This document shows, one piece after another, positions 45,368 through 55,058 of a DNA stretch of 64,000 bases. The position numbers were made by a program, and so were the translations under genes. The notes under the pieces were generated by a model. The model searched no databases. It was not told the DNA's origin and worked only from the letters and a program-made list of their open reading frames with translations. Source of the DNA: Gammaproteobacteria bacterium 45_16_T64. Its GTDB lineage: Bacteria; Pseudomonadota; Gammaproteobacteria; Pseudomonadales; Ketobacteraceae. Location of the stretch: positions 126,196 to 190,195 of the forward strand of contig MABD01000047.1 in assembly GCA_002162955.1 (NCBI GenBank), given 5' to 3'. The first letter of the stretch is position 1. Each line of letters opens with the position of its first letter.

Positions 45368-45919
45368 ATGAAGTTCTGTAGCAGTTGCGGCGGCAAGATC
45401 ACAATGTTAATCCCAGAGGGAGACAACAGGGAGCGGCATGTCTGCGATAGCTGTAACACTATTCATTACCAAAACCCTCGGATAATCGCTGGCACACTCC
45501 CCGTATATGAAGACAAAGTACTCCTCTGCCGACGTGCGATAGAACCTCGCTATGGGTTTTGGACTCTGCCTGCCGGATTCATGGAGAATGGAGAGACAAC
45601 GCAAGAAGCTGCCGAAAGAGAGACCTGGGAAGAGGCAGAAGCTAAGATAGACATCGCTGGGCTCTATACCTTATACGATCTCCCACATATTAATCAGGTC
45701 TATATGTTCTATCGCGGCACGGTGATCGATGGCAAGTTTGGACCTGGCCAGGAAAGCTTAGAAACACAGCTATTTGCAGAATCAGAAATCCCCTGGGGAG
45801 AACTCGCTTTCCCAACGATAGGTAGAACGCTCAAACGTTACTTTGACGATAGGAAGAGTGGTGACTTCGAAGTGCACATCGAAGAGATCAAAACTTCCTG
45901 GAAAAAACCGAAAGAGTAG
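45368..45919 (+). CDS. NUDIX hydrolase with N-terminal zinc ribbon
   Basis: A 183-residue protein. The N-terminus has a zinc ribbon with four cysteines (FCSSCGGKI near residue 2, and HVCDSCNTIHYQNPR near 24), followed by a NUDIX domain with a full NUDIX box (GFMENGETTQEAAERETWEEAEA, near 75-97). The arrangement resembles ADP-ribose or NADH pyrophosphatase-type NUDIX proteins, such as the NudC-like group. ATG 45368 is chosen because AGGTGACC lies just before it; an in-frame GTG two codons upstream falls within the ribosome-binding site. Substrate is not determined. Confidence 0.87.
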   Translation: MKFCSSCGGKITMLIPEGDNRERHVCDSCNTIHYQNPRIIAGTLPVYEDKVLLCRRAIEPRYGFWTLPAGFMENGETTQEAAERETWEEAEAKIDIAGLYTLYDLPHINQVYMFYRGTVIDGKFGPGQESLETQLFAESEIPWGELAFPTIGRTLKRYFDDRKSGDFEVHIEEIKTSWKKPKE

Positions 45920-46073
45920 GCACCCCCCTCAATAATGCCATTTTTGCAAACCAGGTAACATTTAGACACAGAACCAGTACACTTTTCAACCAACATTTTA
46001 TCACCTCCCCCCCTGCTCGACTGCTACACTTTGGCTTGTCGTCTAACAATAAGAATATATAAAGGGTGATGCA

Positions 46074-48551
46074 TTGATCAAAAGGCTCTCTTCGTTTAGC
46101 TACTCCATTTTATTGCTGACACTGACCCTGTTCACCTCTTTGGCATACGCTTACACCCCTCCCCTCCCCAAAACCATTGATATCTCCTCCATATCAACCC
46201 AATTAGATCTAAATGGGAATACCCCATATATAGAAGACGCACAAGCACTCTATAGCCTCAATAACTTGATAAAAGGGGAGTATTACGGGGAGTTTACTCA
46301 ATCCGAAGGCACATTTAATAAAGGCATCACAACATCTGCATTTTGGTTTATCCAAAAATTAAGCAACAACTCACCACAAAGTGCGCAGCGAATTCTAGAG
46401 ATACCTTACCCGCCACTGGATGCAATCGATGTATACGTGATTCCATCCAATAACGACACATCGGTGATGAGGGCTGGAGATGACAGACTATTCTCAACTC
46501 GCCCTATCCATGACAATAACTACCTTTTCCCCATTACCATCCCCGCAGGAGAAGCGGCTACGTTATATATTCGCGTCCAATCTGAGGGAAGCTCCCGGGT
46601 TCCCCTCATCCTGTGGGACAAGGTCCATTTTGAACAAAACAAACGCCAACACCTACTGATGATGGGGATTTTCTTCGGCATCATGCTGCTGATGTTTATC
46701 TATAACCTCTGCATCTTTACTTCGGTACGAGATCTCAGCTACTTCTTTTACATTGGGTACATTGCATCACATGCGTTATTGCAGGCGACCATTACCGGCT
46801 TTTCTGCGGAATACCTCTGGCCTAACATGCCCTGGTTAAATAACGATGCCACCTTATATAGCTTGGTTAGCTTAGAGTTCTTTGCCACAGGCTTTGTTGC
46901 CAAAATACTCAACACAAAAGACAACACCCCAAGAAGCCACACGCTTCTCATGGGACTAATGGGCCTGACGGGAGGAGGATTATTACTCGCTCTCACGACC
47001 TCTTTCAGCACAGCCCTACAATTCCTACTCATATTAGCCATGATTATGGCCTTATTTGGCCTCGGCATTGGCTGCCACCTCGCCATTAAAGGGCATCGAA
47101 CTGCACGCCTTTTCTTACTTGCTTGGTTTAGTTTTTTAGGTGGCGCATTACTGTATATCGGCATTACTGCCGGAGTCCTGCCTGCCACCGTATTTACCAC
47201 TAATGCACTCATCATCGGTTCAACCTTTGAAGTCGCCATTTTATCTTGGACGCTGGCTGACCGCTTCCACCAGATGCAACGCGAAAAAATCCAAACAGAG
47301 AAAGCCGCCAACAATACGTTGCAGCAAGCGAACCATATCCTAACTAAAAGTCATGAAATAAAAGACGCCTTTCTTGCGACAATCAGTCATGAATTACGCA
47401 CCCCAATGAACGGAATTCTCAGCTCCATTGAACATATCAAAGGGGAAAAGGATCTCTACGCGCAGGAAGCATTCATCCAAAGCGCCGACCGCTCTGCGAA
47501 CCACATGATGCTGCTTATTGATAGCGTACTGAGCTATACCGAAATATCCTCTAATAAATGCAGTATCGACCACCTACCTTTCGAAATCAGAAAGTCTCTC
47601 ACCTTTATCGACAACTACTTTTCCTCTCAATGTTTAGAAAAAGGCTTAGCCTTTATGATCGACGTAAACGATGATGTTCCATCGTTAATTCTCGGAGATC
47701 AAAGAAAGGTCATACAGGTATTGGTTAGCCTGATCGATAATGCGATTAAATTTACCGATAGTGGATATGTTCGACTTATCGTCGACCTCCACACCTTAGA
47801 AAAAACCACCAAACAGGTGAACATTAGTTTCAAAGTTCAAGATACAGGCATCGGCATCCCAGCCAATTTAAAGTCCGAAATATTCGAGCGCTTTCAGCAA
47901 GCAGACAACAGCTTCCATCGAGGGTATGGCGGACTGGGTATCGGCCTTGCCACCGCGAAACAAATTGCATCCTTACTGAATGCCGAGCTCACCTTTGACT
48001 CTACGCCCAAAAGAGGCTCCACATTCTGCTTTATTGGCCAGTTTGAATACACCCAAGCAAGCAGTAAACCGATTCAAAAGAACCATTACAGCATCAATGA
48101 ATTGGCACAAAATAGAGTCGCGTTAGTTGTTGAAGACAACAAAGTAAATCAATTAGTCCTAAAAACCACATTAGCAAAATTCGGATTCAACGTGCTTTGT
48201 GCAAACAATGGAAAAGAGAGCATCGAGGCATTGCTCAACAATCCTGTAGACATTGTATTAATGGATTGTCAAATGCCCATTATGGATGGGTTTCAAGCAG
48301 CTCGACATATAAGAAGCTTAAGTCACGCAAAAAGCTTAACCCCGATCATTGCAGTCACCGCAAATGCAATGTCTCAGGACAGAGAAAAATGCATGGAAGC
48401 GGGCATGAATGATTATATGAGCAAACCGGTAAAAACGGACGAGTTAAAAGAGAAGCTACTGCAATGGTTGCCGTTACAACAACCTACGTCCGATGAACCA
48501 CCTCCTAAACAACTGTCTACATACAACACCCACAATTCCAAGCTATCCTAG
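46074..48551 (+). CDS. 7TMR-DISM hybrid histidine kinase / response regulator
   Basis: An 825-residue hybrid sensor. A signal peptide (about 1-26) is followed by a periplasmic 7TMR-DISMED2 domain (about 45-185, with TTSAFWFIQKL and TLYIRVQSEGSSRVPLILWD), seven membrane helices (about 196-395), a HisKA domain with phosphorylated H439 (ISHELRTPMNG), an HATPase domain (DNAIKF, DTGIGIP, GLGIGLATAKQI) and a C-terminal receiver with phospho-acceptor D731 (VLMDCQMPIMDG). DISMED2 domains are expected to bind carbohydrates or similar ligands. The start is TTG 46074 with AAGGGTGAT upstream. No separate output regulator is adjacent. It converges with the amidase gene, overlapping it by 9 bases. Confidence 0.93.
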   Translation: MIKRLSSFSYSILLLTLTLFTSLAYAYTPPLPKTIDISSISTQLDLNGNTPYIEDAQALYSLNNLIKGEYYGEFTQSEGTFNKGITTSAFWFIQKLSNNSPQSAQRILEIPYPPLDAIDVYVIPSNNDTSVMRAGDDRLFSTRPIHDNNYLFPITIPAGEAATLYIRVQSEGSSRVPLILWDKVHFEQNKRQHLLMMGIFFGIMLLMFIYNLCIFTSVRDLSYFFYIGYIASHALLQATITGFSAEYLWPNMPWLNNDATLYSLVSLEFFATGFVAKILNTKDNTPRSHTLLMGLMGLTGGGLLLALTTSFSTALQFLLILAMIMALFGLGIGCHLAIKGHRTARLFLLAWFSFLGGALLYIGITAGVLPATVFTTNALIIGSTFEVAILSWTLADRFHQMQREKIQTEKAANNTLQQANHILTKSHEIKDAFLATISHELRTPMNGILSSIEHIKGEKDLYAQEAFIQSADRSANHMMLLIDSVLSYTEISSNKCSIDHLPFEIRKSLTFIDNYFSSQCLEKGLAFMIDVNDDVPSLILGDQRKVIQVLVSLIDNAIKFTDSGYVRLIVDLHTLEKTTKQVNISFKVQDTGIGIPANLKSEIFERFQQADNSFHRGYGGLGIGLATAKQIASLLNAELTFDSTPKRGSTFCFIGQFEYTQASSKPIQKNHYSINELAQNRVALVVEDNKVNQLVLKTTLAKFGFNVLCANNGKESIEALLNNPVDIVLMDCQMPIMDGFQAARHIRSLSHAKSLTPIIAVTANAMSQDREKCMEAGMNDYMSKPVKTDELKEKLLQWLPLQQPTSDEPPPKQLSTYNTHNSKLS

Positions 48552-49079
48552 GCCAGTGCTAGCAATATCCGCTAAGAATTGCGCCATCGGGAAATTCTTG
48601 CCGGGACATTTGGTCGACTCACCTGCGGTAAGTCCGTGGCCCGTCACATGATTAACCGGTATGCCGTATTTTTGCATCAGCGTGCGCGTAAGATCCACCA
48701 AAGCAGCATATTGTTTATCTGGAACAGCATGTTTCTCGTAATTACCAATTAGGCAGATACCCAACCCTCTGAAGTTTCGATCAGAGTTATTGCGAGACAC
48801 ATGCGCCCCCCAGATACTAAAGGTTTCACGCCAATCGCTATCGACCTCCCCCAACCCCAAGCCATTACCATTGCCGATAATGTAGTGATAGGGGATTGCA
48901 TCAACAGGGTCCTTTGCTTGCCTTTCCCTATGCACTTTTTGTAAAAACTCAATGTTCCCAAAATCCCCAGCGCTGTGATGCACCACAATATAATCCCAGC
49001 GTTGCGGCCAATACCAAGCCCCTACGCTGGCAAATGCCAACACCGCAGAGGAGGCACCTAAAAACTGTCTTCTTTTCAT
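48543..49079 (-). CDS. PGRP/amidase_2 family N-acetylmuramoyl-L-alanine amidase-like protein with Tat-type signal
   Basis: A 178-residue protein. The N-terminus KRRQFLGASSAVLAFASVGA has a twin-arginine motif (RRQFLG), so export in folded form by Tat is likely. The domain is of the peptidoglycan-recognition/amidase_2 type, with the Zn ligands expected from VVHHSAG (near residue 34), HVTGHGLTAG (near 145) and TKCPGKNFP (Cys near 160). It probably cleaves, or at least binds, the amide bond between muramic acid and L-alanine in peptidoglycan. Its 3' end overlaps the convergent histidine kinase gene by 9 bases. Confidence 0.85.
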   Translation of the reverse strand: MKRRQFLGASSAVLAFASVGAWYWPQRWDYIVVHHSAGDFGNIEFLQKVHRERQAKDPVDAIPYHYIIGNGNGLGLGEVDSDWRETFSIWGAHVSRNNSDRNFRGLGICLIGNYEKHAVPDKQYAALVDLTRTLMQKYGIPVNHVTGHGLTAGESTKCPGKNFPMAQFLADIASTGLG

Positions 49080-49090
49080 ATAAATATTTT

Positions 49091-49402
49091 CTACAACGTA
49101 GTTAACGCAATAATATCGTAAGCTGGCTCCTCATAGGGGTGAGCCGCAATTAAGGCTGCCACCACATCCTCTATCAGGCTCTCATTGCACACCAGCTCGA
49201 CCCTGAATTCTTCGACAGATTCAATCGATTCAACCTTACCAAGATACGGATTTGCTCCAGCTAACGGCTTGAATTGCCCCGTGCCTTTCACCTCCCAACA
49301 GCAGTGGTCATAGTTGCCAATACGACCACCGCCAGCAGAAAACACGGCGTTTTTGACTTTTTCTTTATGATCCGTTGGTACAAAAAATGTGATTTTGTAC
49401 AT
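49091..49402 (-). CDS. YqfO/NIF3-like small protein
   Basis: A 103-residue protein matching the YqfO/NIF3 insert domain found as a stand-alone protein: YKITFFVPTDHKEKVKNAVFSAGGGRIGNYDHCCWEVKGTGQFKP near the start and HPYEEPAYDIIAL near the end. The function is unknown; the fold resembles CutA/PII-like proteins. ATG 49402 is chosen because GGAGG lies 5 bases upstream; an ATG at 49414 is part of the binding site. It lies just downstream of the purL terminator on the same strand and 11 bases upstream of the amidase gene, which is probably cotranscribed. Confidence 0.85.
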   Translation of the reverse strand: MYKITFFVPTDHKEKVKNAVFSAGGGRIGNYDHCCWEVKGTGQFKPLAGANPYLGKVESIESVEEFRVELVCNESLIEDVVAALIAAHPYEEPAYDIIALTTL

Positions 49403-49414
49403 TAAGTCCTCCAT

Positions 49415-49446
49415 AAAAAAAGCCGCAATTCACATTGCGGCTTTTT
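49415..49446 (-). terminator. Rho-independent terminator after purL
   Basis: Arms AGCCGCAAT (49421-49429) and ATTGCGGCT (49434-49442) with a TCAC loop, flanked by A- and T-runs. On the minus strand a T-run follows directly. The YqfO-like gene starts 13 bases beyond. Confidence 0.92.
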
Positions 49447-49458
49447 ATCTAGATAAAT

Positions 49459-52400
49459 TTAATCAACCCAAACACGTGCATTTCTAAACATTCGCAACCA
49501 AGGTCCATCCTCTCCCCACGATTCAGGGGCCCAGGAATTTTGTACGGTACGATAAACTCGCTCTGGGTGAGGCATCATAATTGTGACCCTACCATCTTCA
49601 GAACAAAGACCACCAATACCATTCGGTGAGCCATTCGGGTTTAGCGGATAGGTTTCTGTCGTTTGCCCGTTATTATCAACATAACGGATCGCAACCTGCT
49701 GGGCATTTTCAGCAGCGGCCATTGCCTGAGCCGATGAGAACTCAGCTCGCCCTTCCCCATGAGCAATGGCGATAGGCAAACGAGAACCTTCCATTCCCTG
49801 TAAGAAGATTGATTTGCTCTGTTGAATCTCAACAGTTGCTACCCGTGCTTCAAACTGTTCTGACATATTACGCACAAAATGTGGCCATTGTTCAGCGCCA
49901 GGAATCAACTCATGTAAATTCGACAGCATCTGACAACCGTTACAAATACCGAGCGCAAAACTATCAGTTCGCGTAAAGAACTCAGCAAACTGCTCTCTCG
50001 CGACATCATTAAATAATATCGATTTTGCCCAACCCTCGCCGGCTCCCAGTACATCTCCATAAGAGAAACCACCACAAGCCACAAGACCTTTGAACTGATC
50101 AGGAGTAACTCGACCGGATAAGATGTCACTCATGTGAACATCCATACTTGAGAAGCCAGCTTTATCAAATGCCCCGGCCATCTCTAGCTGTCCATTGACC
50201 CCCTGCTCACGCAAAATCGCGACCTGTGGTCGTACGCCTTTATTGATATAAGGAGCGGAAATATTTTCCTGCGCATCGAATGTGACTATCGGAGAAATAC
50301 CTGTATTTGTTTCAGTAATTGCAGCAAACTCTTGCTCGGCGCATTCAGAGTTATCCCTCAGCGCCTGAATACGATAACTGGTTTCTGACCAGACTTTCTG
50401 AAGCTCAGACCGTAATTCAGAAACAGCAACACTGCCACCCTCTGTGATGGTAACAGTATCGTTGTCGGCCAACTGCCCAATCACAGACGCAGCCACACCT
50501 GAAGCAGCAAATTCAGCAACAACATCATCCGCTATTCCTGCTGGCACCTGCAATACAGCACCAAGCTCTTCGTTGAAGAGCACCGATAATAAATCAGCGT
50601 TTTTAGCCAGCGCAGTAAGGTCAACATCAATACCCGTATGACCTGCAAACGCCATCTCACACAATGCAGCCCACAAACCACCGTCCGAACGATCATGATA
50701 CGCTAACAACGTATTCGAATTTTGTAATGCTTGCACACCCTTAAAGAATGCAGTGAGCTGAGCAGGCTGCTCAACATCGGCACATTCGTTACCTAACTGG
50801 TTATACACCTGGGCCAACGCAGAGGCACCCATTCGGTTTTTGCCATTACCTAAATCAACCAATACTAGACGTGTATCGCCTTGATCTGTTTTCAATTGCG
50901 GCGTGACAGTTTTGCGTACATCCACAACGGGGGCAAAAGCAGTAATAATCAACGACAAGGGTGAGGTCACTGATTTTGCTTCACCGTCATCATCCCATAC
51001 CGTACGCATTGACATAGAGTCTTTACCGACAGGAATGGTAATACCGAGCTCTGGGCACATTTCCATACCAACCGCTTTCACAGTGTCGTATAGCGCTTCG
51101 TCTTCAGTATTGTATCCCGCAGCCGCCATCCAGTTTGCCGACAAGCAAAGATCTGACAGTGCATTTATATTGGCACTCGCGATATTGGTAATCGCTTCAC
51201 CAATGGCCATACGACCGGACGCTGGCGCATCAATCAATGCTGCCGGAGTACGCTCGCCCATCGCCATTGCTTCACCAGCAAACGTATCCAAAGTAGAAGT
51301 AGTCACCGCAGCGTTCGCCACAGGTATTTGCCATGGCCCCACCATTTGCTCCTGAGTGACCAACCCGGTAATCGAACGATCGCCAATAGTGATCAAAAAG
51401 TTTTTACTGGCAACAGCAGGCAATCGTAAGACTCGGTAAATAGCATCGCTTAGCGCTATTTCAGACGCATCAAACGCTAGTAAATCAGCACTAGCCCGAT
51501 TCACTTGACGGTGCATTTTAGGTGGTTTTCCAAACAGCACCGACATGGGTAAATCGACAGGGTTATTATCGAAATGCTCATCGGCTAACTCTAGGTGCAT
51601 CTCTTCAGTCGCATCACCAATCACCGCATAGGGGCAACGCTCACGCTGACAAATAGCGTCAAATTGCGCAAGATTCGCAGGCGCGACCGCCATAACATAG
51701 CGTTCTTGCGATTCATTACACCAAATTTCGACTGGCGACATACCTGGCTCATCATTGGGGATAGCACGTAAGTTAAAAGCCCCACCTCGACCACCATCAC
51801 CTACCAGTTCAGGCATTGCGTTACTTAGTCCGCCAGCACCCACATCATGGATAAAAGCAATAGGATTCTCATCGCCCAACTGCCAACAAGCATCAATAAC
51901 CTCTTGGCATCGACGTTCAATTTCAGGGTTTTCTCGCTGAACCGAGGCAAAGTCCAAATCTTCATGACTAGAGCCCGTCGCCATCGATGATGCCGCGCCT
52001 CCACCCAAACCAATTAACATCGCCGGCCCACCCAACACAATCAGCTTCGCGCCAACAGGGATATCACCTTTTTGTACATGCTCATCACGGATGTTGCCAT
52101 ACCCACCAGCCAACATGATTGGCTTATGGTAACCACGCACTTCGTCACCATTTAGGCCTGGCGCTAACTGTTCGTATGTTCGGAAATAACCGTTAATGTT
52201 AGGACGACCAAACTCATTATTAAACGCAGCACCACCCAACGGTCCATCAAGCATAATATCCAAGGCCGACACAATCCGACCTGGCTTGCCGTAATTCACT
52301 TCCCAAGGCTGCTGGTAACCAGGGATATTCAAGTTTGACACCGTAAACCCTGTCAAGCCCACCTTAGGTTTAGACCCTCGGCCAGTGGCACCCTCGTCAC

Positions 52401-53364
52401 GAATTTCACCACCCGACCCTGTCGCGGCTCCTGGATAAGGTGCGATAGCCGTTGGGTGGTTATGGGTTTCCACCTTCATCAAGATATGAACAGGCTCTTG
52501 ATGGAATTTATATTCTTTAGTTTCTGGATCGGGGAAAAAGCGTCCAGCAGTGGCACCTTCCATTACTGCTGCGTTATCGCTATACGCAGACAACACACCT
52601 TCAGGGTGACATTTGTAGGTATTCTTGATCATCTTGAATAACGAGTTATCTTGCTTCTCGCCATCAATGGTCCAATCTGCATTAAATATCTTGTGTCGAC
52701 AATGTTCTGAGTTTGCCTGTGCAAACATCATCAGTTCAACATCAGAAGGGTTTCGCTTTAACCCCTCAAAACTCTCTACCAAATAATCTATTTCATCATC
52801 TGCCAACGCTAAACCTAGCTCTGTATTCGCCACAGCTAATGCGTCTCGACCACCCCCAAGAATATCGACGGTGGTTAATGGCTTAGGATCATGTTGTGCA
52901 AATAGTGCATTAACGTCCGACAGCGAAGTAAAAACTGTTTCTACCATGCGGTCATGTAATAGACCTGCTAATTGTTGCTGCTCTTCTGCGCTTAGCTCTG
53001 CACTCAATGCAACGTAATACGCAATACCACGCTCTAATCGCTTAACGTTTGCCAGCCCACAGTTATGTGCTATATCTGTCGCCTTACTTGACCAAGGGGA
53101 GATAGTTCCTGGTCTTGGTGTGACCAAAAACAACTGAGTGGTCTGCGCATTTTTGCTAACATCCTCCCCATCCGCACTGGGCCCGTATTCTAACAAACGG
53201 TCCAACACTGCCCGTTCATCATCACTTAGCACGCCATTCACATCGGCAAAGTGCATAAATTCACTGGTGATATTGGTTACTTGGGGCAATGCCTGTTGAA
53301 GATTGGCAAGTAATTTATTACGACGGAATAAGGATAGTGCTGGGGCGCCACGCAGTTCTAGCAT
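49459..53364 (-). CDS. purL: Phosphoribosylformylglycinamidine synthase
   Basis: A 1301-residue large-type PurL (FGAR amidotransferase) with all domains in one chain: an N-terminal PurS-like domain ([24 protein letters not shown]), two AIRS-like halves with ATP/FGAR motifs ([29 protein letters not shown] near 300, [18 protein letters not shown] near 505), and a C-terminal glutaminase with the catalytic Cys in [13 protein letters not shown], His in PHPERVYR. It converts FGAR to FGAM in purine synthesis. Its order next to mltF and tadA-guaA matches Pseudomonas. A candidate -10 box lies about 60 bases upstream and a terminator follows. Confidence 0.98.
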   Translation of the reverse strand: MLELRGAPALSLFRRNKLLANLQQALPQVTNITSEFMHFADVNGVLSDDERAVLDRLLEYGPSADGEDVSKNAQTTQLFLVTPRPGTISPWSSKATDIAHNCGLANVKRLERGIAYYVALSAELSAEEQQQLAGLLHDRMVETVFTSLSDVNALFAQHDPKPLTTVDILGGGRDALAVANTELGLALADDEIDYLVESFEGLKRNPSDVELMMFAQANSEHCRHKIFNADWTIDGEKQDNSLFKMIKNTYKCHPEGVLSAYSDNAAVMEGATAGRFFPDPETKEYKFHQEPVHILMKVETHNHPTAIAPYPGAATGSGGEIRDEGATGRGSKPKVGLTGFTVSNLNIPGYQQPWEVNYGKPGRIVSALDIMLDGPLGGAAFNNEFGRPNINGYFRTYEQLAPGLNGDEVRGYHKPIMLAGGYGNIRDEHVQKGDIPVGAKLIVLGGPAMLIGLGGGAASSMATGSSHEDLDFASVQRENPEIERRCQEVIDACWQLGDENPIAFIHDVGAGGLSNAMPELVGDGGRGGAFNLRAIPNDEPGMSPVEIWCNESQERYVMAVAPANLAQFDAICQRERCPYAVIGDATEEMHLELADEHFDNNPVDLPMSVLFGKPPKMHRQVNRASADLLAFDASEIALSDAIYRVLRLPAVASKNFLITIGDRSITGLVTQEQMVGPWQIPVANAAVTTSTLDTFAGEAMAMGERTPAALIDAPASGRMAIGEAITNIASANINALSDLCLSANWMAAAGYNTEDEALYDTVKAVGMEMCPELGITIPVGKDSMSMRTVWDDDGEAKSVTSPLSLIITAFAPVVDVRKTVTPQLKTDQGDTRLVLVDLGNGKNRMGASALAQVYNQLGNECADVEQPAQLTAFFKGVQALQNSNTLLAYHDRSDGGLWAALCEMAFAGHTGIDVDLTALAKNADLLSVLFNEELGAVLQVPAGIADDVVAEFAASGVAASVIGQLADNDTVTITEGGSVAVSELRSELQKVWSETSYRIQALRDNSECAEQEFAAITETNTGISPIVTFDAQENISAPYINKGVRPQVAILREQGVNGQLEMAGAFDKAGFSSMDVHMSDILSGRVTPDQFKGLVACGGFSYGDVLGAGEGWAKSILFNDVAREQFAEFFTRTDSFALGICNGCQMLSNLHELIPGAEQWPHFVRNMSEQFEARVATVEIQQSKSIFLQGMEGSRLPIAIAHGEGRAEFSSAQAMAAAENAQQVAIRYVDNNGQTTETYPLNPNGSPNGIGGLCSEDGRVTIMMPHPERVYRTVQNSWAPESWGEDGPWLRMFRNARVWVD

Positions 53365-53425
53365 GTTAATCTCGGATTAGCTGTCAGTAAAAATAGACTA
53401 CAGAGGGGTCTAAATGAAGGGGCGT

Positions 53426-53431
53426 ATTATA
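53426..53431 (-). promoter_or_regulatory. Candidate -10 box for purL
   Basis: Minus-strand TATAAT followed by ACGCCCCTTC, about 60 bases upstream of the purL start. The -35 region (TTCCTA at 17 bases) is poor. Confidence 0.4.
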
Positions 53432-53459
53432 AGGGATAGCGTACCCTCTAGGAAGCAGA

Positions 53460-53481
53460 AAGGGCGCTCTAGAGCGCCCTT
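53460..53481 (-). terminator. Perfect 22-base palindrome after the chemoreceptor gene
   Basis: AAGGGCGCTCT on each strand forms a perfect self-complementary 22-mer centred between 53470 and 53471. On the minus strand it is followed by TCTGCTTCC, a weak T-tract. It lies 42 bases past the chemoreceptor stop, so it is a probable terminator. Confidence 0.6.
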
Positions 53482-53522
53482 ACCTAACATTAAATGATCA
53501 ATGCCACGTTCTTCTATACCGT

Positions 53523-54671
53523 TTAGCCTAAATGACGCTGTAGTCCACCGTCCAGTTCACCGATTGCATTCTCGATTTCTTGGTTAAGGCGCGCTAAATC
53601 ATCGTTATTACGCGTGGATTCGATAGTGGATTCACTCATTCGATTAAGACTAGCACTGATATTATCCGCCGCAGTTGTCTGTTGTTCTACTGCGGAGGCT
53701 ATCTGTTCGTTCATATCACTAATAGAACTGATTGCGCTGGTAATTGCCGACAGGGACTCACCCGCCTTGGACGCTTGCTCAACACTTACCTCTGCTTGTT
53801 TCCGTCCTTCTGCCATAACCTTCACCGCGTTACTCGAGCCTTCTTGCAAACGCGCTATCATATCGTTAATTTCTTCTGTTGCTTCCTGGGTGCGCTGAGC
53901 CAGAGTCCGTACTTCATCAGCAACCACCGCAAAACCTCGCCCTTGCTCGCCAGCACGTGCAGCCTCAATGGCGGCGTTAAGTGCTAACAAGTTGGTTTGG
54001 TCCGCTATCCCACGAATAACCTCCAATATTGCACCGATGGATTCGCTATCCTCTTCTAGCTTTTGAATGGCTGTTGCCGCCCTCTCCACCTCATCCGCGA
54101 GAGAATGAATCGCAGATGTCACACTATTTACGACTTGCTGACCACTATCAGCCTCACTATTCGCATCTCGTGCTGCTTGCGCAGCCGTTGCCGCATTCTG
54201 AGAAGCTTCATGCACCGCAGAGGTCATGTGAGAGATCGCATCAACGACATCTCGCGAGTCACGCTCTAGGTCTCCAGCCCCTCTGTTTTCGTTGACTATA
54301 TTCCTCATTTCTTTCGCCATTACTTTGACGCGATCTAAGTCACCCGCCGCCTGCCCCATACCATCTTGCAGAGAGGACAGGGCTGTATTCACAGAATTTG
54401 ATAGGGGGTCATCTTTCGAGTCAGCCACTCTATCATTAAGAGAACCGCCAGCCGCCAATTTATCAAAGAAGGCCTGCAAAACGATACCGTTGCCGTCCTT
54501 TCCAGACAAAAACGTTACCAACGCAACCCCTGCTACTGCTGCGATGACACCAGCCCCCAGCAAGCTACCCATGTTTTCTGCATCTGAAACCGCATAAGCG
54601 AGGTACGCTAGCTGAACTGCCGCACCCGCAGATACCATTCCAATTGTCTTTCCACTTGCAGAGTTGCCCAT
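53523..54671 (-). CDS. Methyl-accepting chemotaxis protein lacking a ligand-binding domain
   Basis: A 382-residue chemoreceptor. Two adjacent membrane helices lie near the N-terminus (about residues 7-30 and 34-54) with almost nothing between them, so there is no periplasmic sensor domain. The rest is a cytoplasmic coiled-coil signalling domain with the conserved tip [45 protein letters not shown] (about 210-255). No PAS or HAMP domain is evident. It may sense membrane state or pair with another protein. ATG 54671 has GGAGAACGAAGAA upstream and is preferred to a TTG at 54695. No chemotaxis operon is adjacent. Confidence 0.92.
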   Translation of the reverse strand: MGNSASGKTIGMVSAGAAVQLAYLAYAVSDAENMGSLLGAGVIAAVAGVALVTFLSGKDGNGIVLQAFFDKLAAGGSLNDRVADSKDDPLSNSVNTALSSLQDGMGQAAGDLDRVKVMAKEMRNIVNENRGAGDLERDSRDVVDAISHMTSAVHEASQNAATAAQAARDANSEADSGQQVVNSVTSAIHSLADEVERAATAIQKLEEDSESIGAILEVIRGIADQTNLLALNAAIEAARAGEQGRGFAVVADEVRTLAQRTQEATEEINDMIARLQEGSSNAVKVMAEGRKQAEVSVEQASKAGESLSAITSAISSISDMNEQIASAVEQQTTAADNISASLNRMSESTIESTRNNDDLARLNQEIENAIGELDGGLQRHLG

Positions 54672-55058
54672 TTCTTCGTTCTCCAAACTGCACAATAGTG
54701 CACGATTCTTAGCTCTCCGTGAGAAACACTCACAACAGGAGCATACCCACGCCTTTATTTGAGCTTAGGCAACAGTCCCAGTATGCGCCAACGGCAGGCT
54801 TAGTTTTTTTGATTTTGTTACGATTGTTAACATAACAAAGGTAAAGAAGGTGGACGGACTGATCAGCCACCTATCGACAAATTTAGACAAACTGGTTATA
54901 ATGCGATTACTTTTTAGCCAACCCAGGCGTAAACGGTAATTTGTTACAGCTATTTGTTCTGTAGACCTGTACCTTTTATATTGTTTTGGTCTTAACTAAT
55001 CCGTAAGGAATAAAGGAAGAATTGAGCCCTTGGATACCCTGGCTCTATCAAATTAATC
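54672..55058. other. Divergent intergenic region between chemoreceptor and mltF
   Basis: About 385 bases. It contains a good mltF promoter (54874-54902), a TTTGTTA/TAACAAA inverted repeat (54814-54820, 54833-54839) and a leader of about 150 bases before mltF. No gene is seen. Confidence 0.5.
54874..54902 (+). promoter_or_regulatory. Sigma-70-type promoter for mltF
   Basis: TCGACA (54874-54879) and TATAAT (54897-54902) are 17 bases apart; the -35 box differs from TTGACA at one position. Transcription should start near 54909, giving a leader of about 150 bases. Confidence 0.7.

Noticed and set aside
53460-53481. The 22-base palindrome as a regulator site for purL
   Set aside because: It lies just past the chemoreceptor stop on the same strand and upstream of the candidate purL -10 box, so a terminator is simpler, though its T-tract is weak.
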